This document shows positions 36,101 through 44,867 of a stretch of DNA of 64,000 nucleotides, in pieces. The notes below the pieces were generated by a model. It saw nothing but the letters and a program-made list of their open reading frames with translations, had not been told where the DNA came from and made no database searches. The stretch's first letter is position 1. Each line of letters begins with the position of its first letter. This stretch comes from Nocardiopsis quinghaiensis. Its GTDB lineage: Bacteria > Actinomycetota > Actinomycetes > Streptosporangiales > Streptosporangiaceae. Made by a program: the position numbers and the translations under genes. The stretch is taken from the NCBI RefSeq assembly GCF_008638365.1, contig NZ_VWVU01000002.1:186001-250000 (forward strand), read 5' to 3'.

Positions 36101-37240
36101 ATGGCCCACACCCCCGTCACGCTCACCAACGCGCGCGTCGTGACCCCCGGCGGAGTCCACGACGGATGGCTGCGGGTCGAGGACGGCCGTGTGGCCGCGC
36201 TCGGCTCGGGAGAACCCGCCCCGGGTGGAGAGGGCCGCGACGTCGGGGGGTCCTGGGTCGTGCCGGGGATGGTCGACACCCACATCCACGGCGGTGCCGG
36301 GCACGCCTTCCCCGACGCCGACCCGGAGGGCACCGGGGAGATCGTCGCGTTCAACCGTGCCCGCGGGGTGACGGCGCTGGTGGGCGGCCTGGTCGCGGCC
36401 ACGCCCGAGGACACCGTCCGCCAGGTGTCGGCGCTGGCCGGGTCGTGCGACGCCGGAGAGCTGGCGGGCATCTACCTGGAGGGCCCCTTCATCGCGCGTT
36501 CCAAGTGCGGAGCGCACGATCCGGACCTGCTGCGCGAACCGGACACCGCCGAGTTCGACCGCTGGCTCGCGGCCGGGCGGGGACACGTCCGCATGATCAC
36601 GGTGGCACCGGAGCTGCCGGGCGCGCTGGAGTTGATCCGCGCCGCGGTCTCCTCCGGCGTGGTGGCGGCGGTGGGGCACACCGAGGCGTCCTACGAGCAG
36701 ACCCTGGCCGCCTTCGACGCGGGGGCGTCGGTGGCCACGCACCTCTACAACGCGATGCGCCCGCTCAACCACCGCGATCCGGGCCCGATCGCGGCGGCGC
36801 TGGGCGACGACCGGGTGACGGTCGAACTGATCCTGGACAACGTGCACGTCCACCCGGGCGCGGCCGGACTGGTGTTCCGCGCCGCGGGGGCGGACCGGGT
36901 GTCGCTGGTGACGGACGCGATGTCGGCGACGGGCCTGGGAGACGGCGAGTACACACTGGGCGACCTGCGTGTGCGGGTGAGAGGCGGTGAGGCGCGCGTG
37001 GTGGAGAGCGGCGCGATCGCCTCCAGCACGATCGTGCTGCCCCAGGCGGTGCGCAACGCGGTGGAGGGGCTGGGCGTGGGCGTGCCCGAGGCCGTGCGGT
37101 CGGCGTCGTCGGTCCCGGCCGCGGCCCTGGGCCTGGAGGGCGCGGGCCGGATCGAGGCCGGAGGCCGCGCCGACCTGGTCGTGCTCGACGGTGATCTCAC
37201 GGTCCGTGACGTGATGTACCGGGGCGAATGGGTAGCGTAA
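36101..37240 (+). CDS. nagA: N-acetylglucosamine-6-phosphate deacetylase
   Basis: This 379-residue amidohydrolase removes acetate from GlcNAc-6-phosphate to give glucosamine-6-phosphate, the DasR effector. Metal and active-site motifs are DTHIHGGAGH (about 59-68), GIYLEGPFIARSKCGAH, GHTEASYEQ, HLYNAMRPLNHRDPG and VTDAMSATG (catalytic Asp). It is full length. The ATG at 36101 has AGGAGAGA about 8 bases upstream; the open frame extends far upstream without a ribosome site. Product from the PTS (55.7-60.3 kb) feeds into it. It stands alone, unlike the nagKA pair of Streptomyces. Confidence 0.95.
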   Translation: MAHTPVTLTNARVVTPGGVHDGWLRVEDGRVAALGSGEPAPGGEGRDVGGSWVVPGMVDTHIHGGAGHAFPDADPEGTGEIVAFNRARGVTALVGGLVAATPEDTVRQVSALAGSCDAGELAGIYLEGPFIARSKCGAHDPDLLREPDTAEFDRWLAAGRGHVRMITVAPELPGALELIRAAVSSGVVAAVGHTEASYEQTLAAFDAGASVATHLYNAMRPLNHRDPGPIAAALGDDRVTVELILDNVHVHPGAAGLVFRAAGADRVSLVTDAMSATGLGDGEYTLGDLRVRVRGGEARVVESGAIASSTIVLPQAVRNAVEGLGVGVPEAVRSASSVPAAALGLEGAGRIEAGGRADLVVLDGDLTVRDVMYRGEWVA

Positions 37241-37344
37241 CGGCGTGTCGTCGCCTCGCTACGGACTAGTAACATAACACTGGGCGACAATGGCGGCGGG
37301 GCATCGAGGAGAGCCACCACGCTCGACACGAAAGGATCTGCGCC

Positions 37345-37653
37345 ATGACCCAGTCGAGACAGGCGAAGGACGGACAGTCGGCCCATGCGTCCTCCGAGGA
37401 GCACGAGCACCTCGACAAGCTCGCCGCCGAACTGTCCCGCTACGACCTGCGGGCGGACATGGTCGACGGCCGGTCAGCCTGCCTGCGGGTGCACAACCCG
37501 TCATCCGCCTGCGCGGTCGAGGACGTGATCTGCGAGCGTCGCGAACACGACTACGCGTTCATCGCCTCGTTCGGGGTCTACCTGGGCAGCAGCGGAAGTC
37601 TCGGCGTCACGGCCCACAAGGTCGCGTGGCTCGTGGGAGCCACCGCGGAGTGA
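37345..37653 (+). CDS. Small hypothetical actinobacterial protein
   Basis: This 102-residue cytoplasmic protein is of unknown function. Residues 24-60 follow the pattern LAAELSRYDLRADMVDG...CLRVHNPSSA and then a CxxDYAFIASFG-type aromatic segment. Similar 90-100-residue proteins with LRADL and a V.NP turn are widespread in actinobacteria, sometimes near regulatory genes. An AAAGGA ribosome site lies nine bases before the ATG. A very strong hairpin terminator follows after seven bases. Confidence 0.7.
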   Translation: MTQSRQAKDGQSAHASSEEHEHLDKLAAELSRYDLRADMVDGRSACLRVHNPSSACAVEDVICERREHDYAFIASFGVYLGSSGSLGVTAHKVAWLVGATAE

Positions 37654-37659
37654 CACCAG

Positions 37660-37703
37660 CGTGGGACGGGGGCGGAGCAGGCCTGCTCCGCCCCCGTCCC
37701 ACG
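37660..37703 (+). terminator. Strong 21-bp hairpin terminator
   Basis: A perfect stem of 21 bp, starting CGTGGGACGGGGGCGG, closes on a two-base loop, seven bases after the stop of the small hypothetical gene. It is among the longest perfect inverted repeats in the window. Confidence 0.8.
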
Positions 37704-37808
37704 TCCGGACCCCCTCCGAGGAGGAGGCCGGGGCCCACCGGGCTTTACGACGTAGATTTTCTTGCTGGCCGATGGTCCCGGTGGCGTCGCCGCGCCATAC
37801 TCGACCGC

Positions 37809-38597
37809 ATGAGCAGTTCCCGCGTCGCAGGAGTCCCCGTCGACGACCTGGGGAATCCCGTTCCCCTGCCGGAACCGGTACGGCGGGTCGTGTCCCTGGT
37901 CCCCTCGCTGACCGAGGCGGTCGCCCACACCGCCCGGGGCGCGCTGGTCGGCGCGACCGTGTGGTGCGCGCACCCGGCCGACCTGGAGGTGGAACGGCTG
38001 CGCGGCACCAAGAACCCGCACGTGCGGCGGATCGTGGAACTGGCGCCGGACCTGGTGGTGGCCAACCGGGAGGAGAACCGGGAACGGCACGTACGGGAGC
38101 TGCGGGAGGCCGGGATCCCCGTGTGGGTGACCGACATCCGCACCGTCCCGGGCGCTTTCGCCTCCCTGCGCCGCCTGTTCGCTGCCTGCGCCTTCGCGTC
38201 CCCGGACTGGCTGGCACGGGCCGAGGCCGCCTGGTCGGCACCCGTGCCCTCCGGCCCCCGGGTGGCCGTGCCGATCTGGCGGGACCCGTGGATGTGGGTC
38301 GGCGGCGACACCTACGCCGACGACGTGCTGTCCCGGCTGGGCGCGGTGAACGTGCTCGCCGGGGGACGCTATCCACAACTCCCGCCGGAGGAGGTCGCCG
38401 CGGCCGGACCCGACGTCGTGGTGCTGCCGGACGAGCCCTACCGCTTCACCGCCGACGACGGCCCGGACGCCTTCCCCGGACTGCCCTCGGTGCTCGTCGA
38501 GGGCAGGGATCTGACCTGGTACGGACCGTCGATGACGGCCGCGCGGGAACGGCTGGCGGTCGCGCTCGCGCCCTTCTCCCGACCGGAGGGGCGGTGA
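37809..38597 (+). CDS. Helical-backbone metal receptor (BtuF/FhuD-like), apparently cytoplasmic
   Basis: This 262-residue protein has the two-lobe substrate-binding fold of vitamin B12 and siderophore receptors. It has VRRVVSLVPSLTEAV, GATVWCAHPADLEV, LAPDLVVANREENRERHV and WRDPWMWVGGDTYADDVLSRLGAVNVL, with LTWYGPSMTAAR near the end. There is no signal peptide or lipobox, and no ABC permease or ATPase nearby. Family members of this type occur in actinobacteria as stand-alone cobalamin-binding-like proteins of unknown role. The ATG at 37809 was chosen over a long upstream frame because it gives the family start. A metal or corrinoid ligand is plausible but untested. Confidence 0.8.
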   Translation: MSSSRVAGVPVDDLGNPVPLPEPVRRVVSLVPSLTEAVAHTARGALVGATVWCAHPADLEVERLRGTKNPHVRRIVELAPDLVVANREENRERHVRELREAGIPVWVTDIRTVPGAFASLRRLFAACAFASPDWLARAEAAWSAPVPSGPRVAVPIWRDPWMWVGGDTYADDVLSRLGAVNVLAGGRYPQLPPEEVAAAGPDVVVLPDEPYRFTADDGPDAFPGLPSVLVEGRDLTWYGPSMTAARERLAVALAPFSRPEGR

Positions 38598-38609
38598 GGC
38601 GGCCTCCCC

Positions 38610-39395
38610 TCAGCTACGCGCGGTGACGCGGATCTTGGACTGGCCGTGCGGCCGCTCCTCCCAGTCCCGCATGAACCGCGCTGACAGCCCGTGCCGCTCC
38701 GCGAGCCCCACCAGCGTCTCGGTCCGGTAGTAGAAGTCCTCCCGCAGCACGTGGTGCTCGGTGCCCTCGGTCCGGTCGTAGGTGAAGTCGAAGAACCCGT
38801 CCGGCGCCAGGATCCGCCCCACGTGGGCCAGGCACTCGTCGATCACCCCGATGGGCGAGTGCGAGAAGACGCTGTGCGCGTGCACCACGTCGAAGTGCCC
38901 CTCCGGCAGGAAGGAGAAGGTCAGGTCGTGCGTGAGGGTCATGTGCGGCAGCTTGTCCTGCAACCCGCGCTCGGCCAGCACGTCCTTGGCCGCGATGAGG
39001 ATGTCCGGGGAGATGTCGATCCCGTAGTAGCCGCCCGTGTCCAGGTGGTCGATCAGCCACCACCCCGCGCGCAGGTTCCCGCAGCCGATGTCCAGCACCC
39101 GGTGCCCGGGTCTGAGTCCGTGCTCGACCAGGTAGTCGAACTGCATCCGGCCCAGTGCCAGCCAGTGCTCCTCGCTCGGGGTGCCCACCGCCGCCCTGGG
39201 GTTGCGGGCCGCGTCGGAGGCCATCACCGCGCGGTAGTAGTCCACGTGGTCGCGGTGGGTCAGGCGCAGTTTCAGGTCCCGGGCCGAGCGGCGTACGTAC
39301 GGCACCACCCTTCCGGGGTTGCGCAGGGCGTAGCGCACCTTGTGGGACAGGGACGATCGGTTGGCGTTGAGAGAAGCTGCTGTCTTCTTCGGCAT
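38610..39395 (-). CDS. Class I SAM-dependent methyltransferase
   Basis: This 261-residue enzyme has motif I HRVLDIGCGNLRAGWWLI, GYYGIDISPDILIAA (acidic ribose-binding loop), FDVVHAHSVFSHSPI and ILAPDGFFDFTYD. The N-terminal 60 residues are basic. It resembles methyltransferase-25/12 family proteins that modify glycans or secondary metabolites; the acceptor is unknown. I chose ATG 39395 (MPKKTAASL). The upstream frame to 39494 lacks a ribosome site. Convergent with the metal-receptor gene; the 12-base gap between stops has no room for a large terminator. Confidence 0.82.
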   Translation of the reverse strand: MPKKTAASLNANRSSLSHKVRYALRNPGRVVPYVRRSARDLKLRLTHRDHVDYYRAVMASDAARNPRAAVGTPSEEHWLALGRMQFDYLVEHGLRPGHRVLDIGCGNLRAGWWLIDHLDTGGYYGIDISPDILIAAKDVLAERGLQDKLPHMTLTHDLTFSFLPEGHFDVVHAHSVFSHSPIGVIDECLAHVGRILAPDGFFDFTYDRTEGTEHHVLREDFYYRTETLVGLAERHGLSARFMRDWEERPHGQSKIRVTARS

Positions 39396-39884
39396 CGGAA
39401 GGGCTCTCTGTCGAAGGGACCCGGCACACCCGTGATACGGGGTCGGCGGAGACCCGAGACTAGTTCCTCGAAGGCGCCTGCGACAGGGGGACACCGCCCC
39501 TCGCCCATCGTAACCACAGGAGTGGTGACGGGCGTCAGTCCCGCACCCGGTCGCGTCGGACCGCCGCCAGCCGGGCGACGCCCCAGAACAGGCCCGTCAT
39601 GGCGAGTGCGCCCCTGGCACCCAGGAAGCAGCGGCGGCGACCGGGTCCGGGTGGAGAGCCGATCTCGGCCCGGGACCGGCCGTGCCCTGAAGCACGGCGG
39701 CCGAGGGCCGAGAGGCGCACCGGGGGCCCGGGGGTCCTCCCCCCGGGAACACGGCGAGGCGACCCCGCGGGGTGGACGGAGTCCACCGAGCAAGGTCGCC
39801 TCGAAACCGGGGGGGCGTCCCCCGAAAAGAATCGCGGGCCGCCGCGAGGCGGACGAAGTCCGCCGGGCGACAGCCCGCGTCTCG
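39396..39884. other. Intergenic region downstream of ssrA with repeated hairpins
   Basis: No gene is supported in these 489 bases. Two matching small hairpins occur: GGTGGAC-GGA-GTCCACC (39771-39787) and GGCGGAC-GAA-GTCCGCC (39848-39864). The second lies 21 bases beyond the tmRNA 3' end and can serve as the ssrA terminator. The rest is GC-rich with several G/C inverted repeats and contains the promoter of the methyltransferase gene. Confidence 0.45.
39848..39864 (-). terminator. Probable ssrA terminator hairpin
   Basis: A 7-bp stem, GGCGGAC/GTCCGCC, has a 3-base loop, 21 bases after the mature tmRNA end on the minus strand. A near copy at 39771-39787 may act as a second terminator. Confidence 0.5.
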
Positions 39885-40253
39885 TGGAGGTGGCGGGAAT
39901 CGAACCCGCGTCCTTCAGCACCGAGCCAGGGCTTCTCCGGGTGCAGTCCGCGCTGTCGTTCTACTCGGCCCCAGCGCTTGCACGGACACATCGCTGACAG
40001 GCCCAGCCACGTGAATGTCCCGCTCAGGCCCCGTGGCCTGATCTGAGCGGTAAGTCATCTAGCTGATGCCGGTACCTGGGCCGATGACGAGCCCAGGCCG
40101 ACAGAGACGCTATCGCTTAAGCAGCGAGAGCGAACTCAGTGCGCTTAGAATTGGCACTTGTGTTTACGCGAATGCAGGATTAACGAGGTCACAAACGCAA
40201 CCCTCGACCCGCTTCCCCTGGAACGACTACCGAAGTCGAAACCGATCACCCCC
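39885..40253 (-). ncRNA. ssrA: Transfer-messenger RNA (tmRNA)
   Basis: The minus strand has the tmRNA 5' end GGGGGTGATCGGTTTCGAC (from 40253) and the 3' tRNA-like T arm GCGGGTTCGATTCCCGC. The acceptor stem pairs GGGGGTG with CACCTCC. The tag frame (40155-40117) reads ANSKRTEFALAA and stops with TAA; with the charged Ala it adds AANSKRTEFALAA to stalled proteins. This is like the Streptomyces tag (ANTKR...AFALAA) but shorter. After discriminator A the genome reads CGA, so the CCA end must be added enzymatically. smpB, its protein partner, lies 2.4 kb upstream on the same strand. Confidence 0.95.
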
Positions 40254-40577
40254 TGTGCACTTGTCACAGCCTCCCCGCCTGGTGGACGGAGCGGCCGGCA
40301 TGCGAGCGGCGAACCGCTTGCGCGTTCGTCACTCTACCTGATTGAACAGTACGGGGGCCAAGCTGATTCCCCGCCGGGGGAAGAAATCGCTCCCGGCCCC
40401 CCGGACGGGGAGAAACCCCCGCGGGCGCGGACTCAAGAGGTGGTCGACGCGGCCCGCGGGGGCGGTCGGCAGGGTCGGGCCGACCTTGGGAAACGACAGG
40501 ATCTCCCCCGAGATGAGGTCCTGCCTCTCACACTGGCCCGCTACCCCCTGTCGCGGTCCAGTCATAGGGGAAGACGC
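40254..40577. promoter_or_regulatory. ssrA upstream region
   Basis: This 324-base gap between the PBP terminator and ssrA must contain the ssrA promoter on the minus strand. A TAGAGT -10-like hexamer follows GTTCAATCAGG near 40340, but I cannot fix the start site. No gene is supported here. Confidence 0.3.
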
Positions 40578-40613
40578 GGGCGGGGCCCCGGAAGGTTGCC
40601 CGGGGCTCCGCCC
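40578..40613 (-). terminator. Hairpin terminator after the PBP-like gene
   Basis: GGGCGGGGCCCCGG pairs with CCGGGGCTCCGCCC (one G-U pair) around an 8-base loop, 60 bases past the PBP-like stop. It isolates ssrA from upstream transcription. Confidence 0.65.
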
Positions 40614-40673
40614 TCCGCCCCGTTCGGATGGAGGGACGTCCCGCGCGGGCCTCCACCGACGGCCGGACCACTA

Positions 40674-42647
40674 TCAGCCGGTCCCCTGGGCCGTTCCCCC
40701 GGTGCCGACCGTGTCGGCGTCGCCGGACGGGGTGCCCGGTTCCTCCAGCGGAGGACCGTTCTCCTCCGCGGGCACGCCGTCGGCCATCGAGGTCAGGAAG
40801 GTGCCCGCGGCGTCCACCGCGTACTGCGACCATTCGCTCATGTCCGGGTTCACCTCGGACAGCACGGCGAAGGCGACACCGTCCTTGTAGCCGATGAACC
40901 AGTGCAGGACGGTACCGTCCTGCTCGGTGGCGGCCGCCTGCCCGTACACCTCTCCCCCGCCGGTGAGCAGCTGGGGCATCCGGTGGGTCACCGCGTCGCG
41001 CATCCCCTGGCGGACCACCTCCAGGTGGGCCTCGTCCACAACCGTCTCACCGTCCGGGGCGGGGCCCTCCTCCGGGACCAGGGTCGGCGCGTGCCAGGTA
41101 CCGTCCGCGATCGCCGCCGTCGCCAGCGCCATCGACAGCGGGCTCACCCGGACGCCGTGCTCGCCGATCATCGCCGAGGCCACGTCCACGTCGTCGTCGC
41201 CGATGGAGACCGCGCCAGAGGACGCCGGGACCGGCAGCTGCCAGTCGGCACCGATCCCCAGGTGGCCGGCGGCCTTGGCGACGGCGTCCGGACCCACGTC
41301 GGCGGACAGGTCGGCGAACCCGACATTGCAGTTGAAGGCGAGGTTGCGGGCCAGGTCCGGCTGACCGGACAGGAAACCGGAACCCGGGTTGCGGAAGGTC
41401 CGCCCGCCGATCTCGGTGGAGTAGCCGCAGGGCACCACGTCGTCCGGTCCGGCCGCGCCCGACTCCAGGGCGGCCAGGGTGGAGATCGGGGTGAAGGCGC
41501 CTCCCGGCACGTAGGAGCCGGTGAGCGCGTTGTCGTCGGCGGTGCTGCCCGAGGCGCTGGCCGCGGACAGGATCTCACCACTGGCGGTGTCCACCGCGAC
41601 CAGGTACCCGTCCGCCGGAAGCGACTCCAGGGCGGCCTCCGCGGCCCGCTGCACGTCTATGTCCAGGGTGGTGCCGATGACGCCGCTGCGCTCGCCCTCC
41701 CAGGACTCCAGGACGTCGGTGATCCCACCGGACTGGTCCAGGGAGACGACCCGCGTGGTTCCCGAACCGGCCAGCTCGTGCTGGAAGATGTTCTGCAGTC
41801 CGCTCAGACCGACGGTGTCGCCCGCCTGGTAGGGACCCGGGACCCGGGAGGACACCCTGTGCTCGGCGGTGCCCGCGACCTCGCCCAGCAGGAAGGGCGC
41901 CACCGACGGAGTCATGTTGACCTCGACCTCCTGCGTGTCCACGCCGGAGATCCCCCCCGCCTCGTCGAGCAGCTTCTCGTTCACGCTGGAACCGCGCAGG
42001 AGCACGAGCGGCTGGAACTGCTCGGGCGGCGCCGAGCGCACCCGGTTCAGCAGGGGGTCGGGGTCCTCGTCCAGGATCTCGGCGAGCTGGGTGACCCCCG
42101 CCTCCTTGTCCTCCATCTCGCCGGGCATGACGCCGAAGGCCGTCACGCTGTCGGCGGTGACCAGGGGGTCGCCCTCACGGTCGAGGATCTGGCCGCGCTC
42201 CTGGCTCTCGTAGCTGATCGCGAGCCGCTCGTCCTCGCTCAGGTCCGGGTGCAGGACACTCGTCGACCAGGAGATCCTCCAGCCGTCGGAACCCCACTCC
42301 AGGGGCATGCGACCGGTGTAGTTCCAGGTCGGGTCGCCGATACCGAGGTCGGCGTGCACGCCGAACTCGGCGTCGGCGGACTCGCCCTCACGGGAGATCG
42401 GTCCCAGGTCGAACCGAAGGGAGGCCAGGTCGAGCTGCTCGCGCATGTCGGTGAGCGCCGCCGCCACCTGCTCGGGGTCACCGTCGGTGTAGGTGGCGGC
42501 CTCCGCGTGGTTCCCGTCCTGCCAGGCGAGCAGGAAGGACCTGACCGCCACCTCGGGACTGGGGTTCGGTGTGCACGCGGCCAGTGTCGCGGCGAGGAGC
42601 AGGCCGCTGCCGGCGGCCGTGATCCGGCCAAGGGGACGGGGGGACAC
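40674..42647 (-). CDS. MecA-like penicillin-binding lipoprotein with degenerate transpeptidase
   Basis: This 657-residue lipoprotein (lipobox LAAC) has a MecA_N/NTF2-like domain, a PBP dimerisation region and a C-terminal transpeptidase fold. All three active-site motifs are lost. The SxxK region (normally PGSTFK) is PGGAFT at about 41490-41510. The SxN motif (SCN) is NCN in AFNCNVGF near 41316-41336. KTG (normally GKTGTAE) is GQAAATE near 40920-40950. Transpeptidation is thus unlikely; a regulatory or scaffolding role in cell-wall synthesis is possible. GTG 42647 has AAAGGA nine bases upstream; ATG 42674 would overlap the smpB stop and is an alternative start. Confidence 0.85.
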   Translation of the reverse strand: MSPRPLGRITAAGSGLLLAATLAACTPNPSPEVAVRSFLLAWQDGNHAEAATYTDGDPEQVAAALTDMREQLDLASLRFDLGPISREGESADAEFGVHADLGIGDPTWNYTGRMPLEWGSDGWRISWSTSVLHPDLSEDERLAISYESQERGQILDREGDPLVTADSVTAFGVMPGEMEDKEAGVTQLAEILDEDPDPLLNRVRSAPPEQFQPLVLLRGSSVNEKLLDEAGGISGVDTQEVEVNMTPSVAPFLLGEVAGTAEHRVSSRVPGPYQAGDTVGLSGLQNIFQHELAGSGTTRVVSLDQSGGITDVLESWEGERSGVIGTTLDIDVQRAAEAALESLPADGYLVAVDTASGEILSAASASGSTADDNALTGSYVPGGAFTPISTLAALESGAAGPDDVVPCGYSTEIGGRTFRNPGSGFLSGQPDLARNLAFNCNVGFADLSADVGPDAVAKAAGHLGIGADWQLPVPASSGAVSIGDDDVDVASAMIGEHGVRVSPLSMALATAAIADGTWHAPTLVPEEGPAPDGETVVDEAHLEVVRQGMRDAVTHRMPQLLTGGGEVYGQAAATEQDGTVLHWFIGYKDGVAFAVLSEVNPDMSEWSQYAVDAAGTFLTSMADGVPAEENGPPLEEPGTPSGDADTVGTGGTAQGTG

Positions 42648-42670
42648 CGTGTGTGTTCCTTTCGGGCGCC

Positions 42671-43135
42671 TCATCGACGGCGGCGGAGCGCGCGTTCAAT
42701 GTCCCGCTTCGCCTCGCGCTCGGCGATGTCGTGGCGCTTGTCGTACTCACGCTTACCGCGGGCCAGCGCGATCTCGACCTTGGCCCGCCCCTCGTTGAAG
42801 TACAGGGACAGCGGGACGAGTGTGCGGCCGGGCTCTCGGGTCTTGCCGATCAGCCGGGAGATCTGCTCGCGGTGCAGGAGTAGTTTACGCGGTCGTTTTG
42901 CGGAGTGGTTGGTCCACGTTCCCTGTGAGTACTCGGGGATGTGCACGTTCTCCAACCACACCTCGCCGTCGCTGATGTGGGCGAACCCGTCCACGAGGGA
43001 GGCTCGGCCCTGTCTGAGCGACTTGACCTCGGTGCCGGTGAGGGCGATGCCCGCCTCGTAGGTCTCGTCGAGGTGGTAGTCGTGCCGGGCTCGCCGGTTC
43101 TGGGCGATGAGCTTGCGCCCGGTTTCCCGTGCCAC
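42671..43135 (-). CDS. smpB: SsrA-binding protein SmpB
   Basis: This 154-residue protein binds tmRNA and places it on stalled ribosomes. It has the conserved core [48 protein letters not shown] and [24 protein letters not shown], with the basic C-terminal tail [11 protein letters not shown] that probes the decoding centre. Full length for the family. It ends where the PBP-like gene may begin (4-base overlap with the alternative ATG). Order prfB-ftsE-ftsX-smpB-ssrA is shared with many actinobacteria. Confidence 0.97.
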   Translation of the reverse strand: MARETGRKLIAQNRRARHDYHLDETYEAGIALTGTEVKSLRQGRASLVDGFAHISDGEVWLENVHIPEYSQGTWTNHSAKRPRKLLLHREQISRLIGKTREPGRTLVPLSLYFNEGRAKVEIALARGKREYDKRHDIAEREAKRDIERALRRRR

Positions 43136-43155
43136 AGGTGTGTCCCTTCATACGT

Positions 43156-43178
43156 CCGGGGGGCACGAGGCCCCCCGG
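43156..43178. terminator. Hairpin between ftsX and smpB
   Basis: CCGGGGGG and CCCCCCGG form an 8-bp stem with a 7-base loop, between the ftsX stop (30 bases away) and the smpB start. It may cause partial termination or stabilise the smpB leader. Confidence 0.45.
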
Positions 43179-43208
43179 CTGAGAATCCTTCCGCCCCTGA
43201 TGGTCCCG

Positions 43209-44120
43209 TCAGATCTTGAGGTAGCGGCGCAGGGTGAGGAACGAGGTGATGGTGCACAGCAGGACACCGAGGATCACCGAGACGCCGATGACGTACATCA
43301 GCGACCCCGCGCCCAGGGCGACGTCGAACTGGAACCAGTCCTCGATCTGCGTGAGCAGTGTGTACCGGGTCGCCACGATGAACCCGGAGGCGATCAGACC
43401 ACCGATGAGACCGGCGACCGCGCCCTCCAGCAGGAAGGGGAGCTGGATGTAGAAGTTCGACGCGCCGACCAGGCGCATGATGCCGGTCTCCCGGCGGCGG
43501 CTGTAGGCCGACAGCCGGATGGTGTTGCCGATCAGCAGCGCGGCGGCGGCCAGCTGTACACCCGCGAGCACCAGCGCTGCCGCCCGCAGACCGTCCAACA
43601 GGCCGAAGAACTGTTCGAGTACACGCTGGTCGTCGGAGACCGTGTCCACACCCGGCGCGCCCTCGACCGCGTTGCGCACGGTGTCGTAGTGGGACGGGTC
43701 GGTGAGCTGGACCCGGTAGTTGTCCGGGATGTCGCCCTCCTGCGCGGCGTTGGCCAACGCCTCGTTGGAGGTGCCGAGCCGGTCCTGGAAGTCCTGCCAG
43801 GCCTCGGCCGCGGTGAGGTAGTCGAAACTCGCGACCTCGTTCAGGCCGTTCAGGGTGGCCTCGAGGGACTCACGGTCCTCGTCGGTGGCCGCGCCGTTCT
43901 CCTGACAGGTCTGGGTCGGCGAGATGTCGGTGCACATGTAGACGGTGAGCGTGATCCGCTCGTCCCAGTAGCTGCGCATCTCGGAGACCTGCTGGTTGAC
44001 CAGTAGACCGGCGCCGAACAGGGTCAGTGAGATGGCCACAGTCGTGATGACGGCGATGGTCATCGTCAGGTTTCGGCGAAGGCCGATCCACGTCTCGGAG
44101 AGAACGAATTGTGCTCGCAT
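43209..44120 (-). CDS. ftsX: Cell-division protein FtsX
   Basis: This 303-residue membrane component of the FtsEX complex controls peptidoglycan hydrolases at the septum. It has a cytoplasmic N-terminus, helix 1 (TIAVITTVAISLTLFGAGLLV), a large extracytoplasmic loop of about 130 residues (including VYMCTDISPTQTCQE with two Cys), and three C-terminal helices (AAALVLAGVQLAAAALLI, then LEGAVAGLIGGLIASGFIV, then MYVIGVSVILGVLLCTI). The FtsX motif RRRETGIMRLVGASNFYI precedes helix 3. It lies 57 bases after ftsE on the same strand. It is not overlapping, but is doubtless co-transcribed. Confidence 0.95.
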   Translation of the reverse strand: MRAQFVLSETWIGLRRNLTMTIAVITTVAISLTLFGAGLLVNQQVSEMRSYWDERITLTVYMCTDISPTQTCQENGAATDEDRESLEATLNGLNEVASFDYLTAAEAWQDFQDRLGTSNEALANAAQEGDIPDNYRVQLTDPSHYDTVRNAVEGAPGVDTVSDDQRVLEQFFGLLDGLRAAALVLAGVQLAAAALLIGNTIRLSAYSRRRETGIMRLVGASNFYIQLPFLLEGAVAGLIGGLIASGFIVATRYTLLTQIEDWFQFDVALGAGSLMYVIGVSVILGVLLCTITSFLTLRRYLKI

Positions 44121-44177
44121 GATCTGTTAAAGGTCCATCCTTTGGGGCTTTGCCGCGCCGGTCCTCGCAGCAAGAGG

Positions 44178-44867
44178 TCAGTACGCCTGGCCGTAGACGC
44201 CGCGCGTCTGGTCGCGCACTACCAGGCCCTCTTCAAGCTCGATCACGCGCTTACGCATCGAGTCGACGATGGCGGCATCGTGGGTCGCCATGACGACTGT
44301 GGTGCCCGTGCGGTTGATTCGGTCCAGCACCTTCATGATGCCGATGGAGGTCGCGGGGTCGATGTTTCCGGTCGGCTCGTCGGCCAGCAGGATCTGCGGG
44401 CGGTTGACGAACGCGCGGGCGATGGCCACACGCTGCTGCTCACCACCCGAGAGCTCGTGGGGCATGCGCCCGGCCTTGCCCTCCAGTCCGACGAGTTCGA
44501 CGACCTCGGGGACGACCCTCTTGATGAAGCGCCGGGGCTTGCCGATGACCTCCAGAGCGAAGGCGACGTTCTCGAAGACGTTCTTGTTGGGCAGCAGGCG
44601 GAAGTCCTGGAAGACACAGCCGATACGGCGGCGCAGGTGCGGCACCTTCCAGTTGGACAGGCGTGCCAGGTCCTTGCCGGCGACGTTGACGCGCCCCTTG
44701 TCAGGCTTCTCCTCCTTGAGTACCAGGCGGAGGAAGGTCGACTTTCCGGAGCCGGACGGGCCGACGAGGAAGACGAACTCGCCCTTGTCTACGTCAATGG
44801 AAACGCCGTCGAGCGCGGGGCGCTTCTGGGTCGGGTAGACCTTGGTGACGTTATCGAAGTGGATCAC
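44178..44867 (-). CDS. ftsE: Cell-division ATP-binding protein FtsE
   Basis: This 229-residue ABC ATPase partners FtsX. Walker A is GPSGSGKST, the Q-loop is in [19 protein letters not shown], the signature is LSGGEQQR, Walker B is [10 protein letters not shown], and the switch His is in [11 protein letters not shown]. The start is GTG at 44867 with [14 protein letters not shown], an ideal FtsE start. The 352-base gap upstream probably holds its own promoter, although prfB lies in the same direction. Confidence 0.96.
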   Translation of the reverse strand: MIHFDNVTKVYPTQKRPALDGVSIDVDKGEFVFLVGPSGSGKSTFLRLVLKEEKPDKGRVNVAGKDLARLSNWKVPHLRRRIGCVFQDFRLLPNKNVFENVAFALEVIGKPRRFIKRVVPEVVELVGLEGKAGRMPHELSGGEQQRVAIARAFVNRPQILLADEPTGNIDPATSIGIMKVLDRINRTGTTVVMATHDAAIVDSMRKRVIELEEGLVVRDQTRGVYGQAY

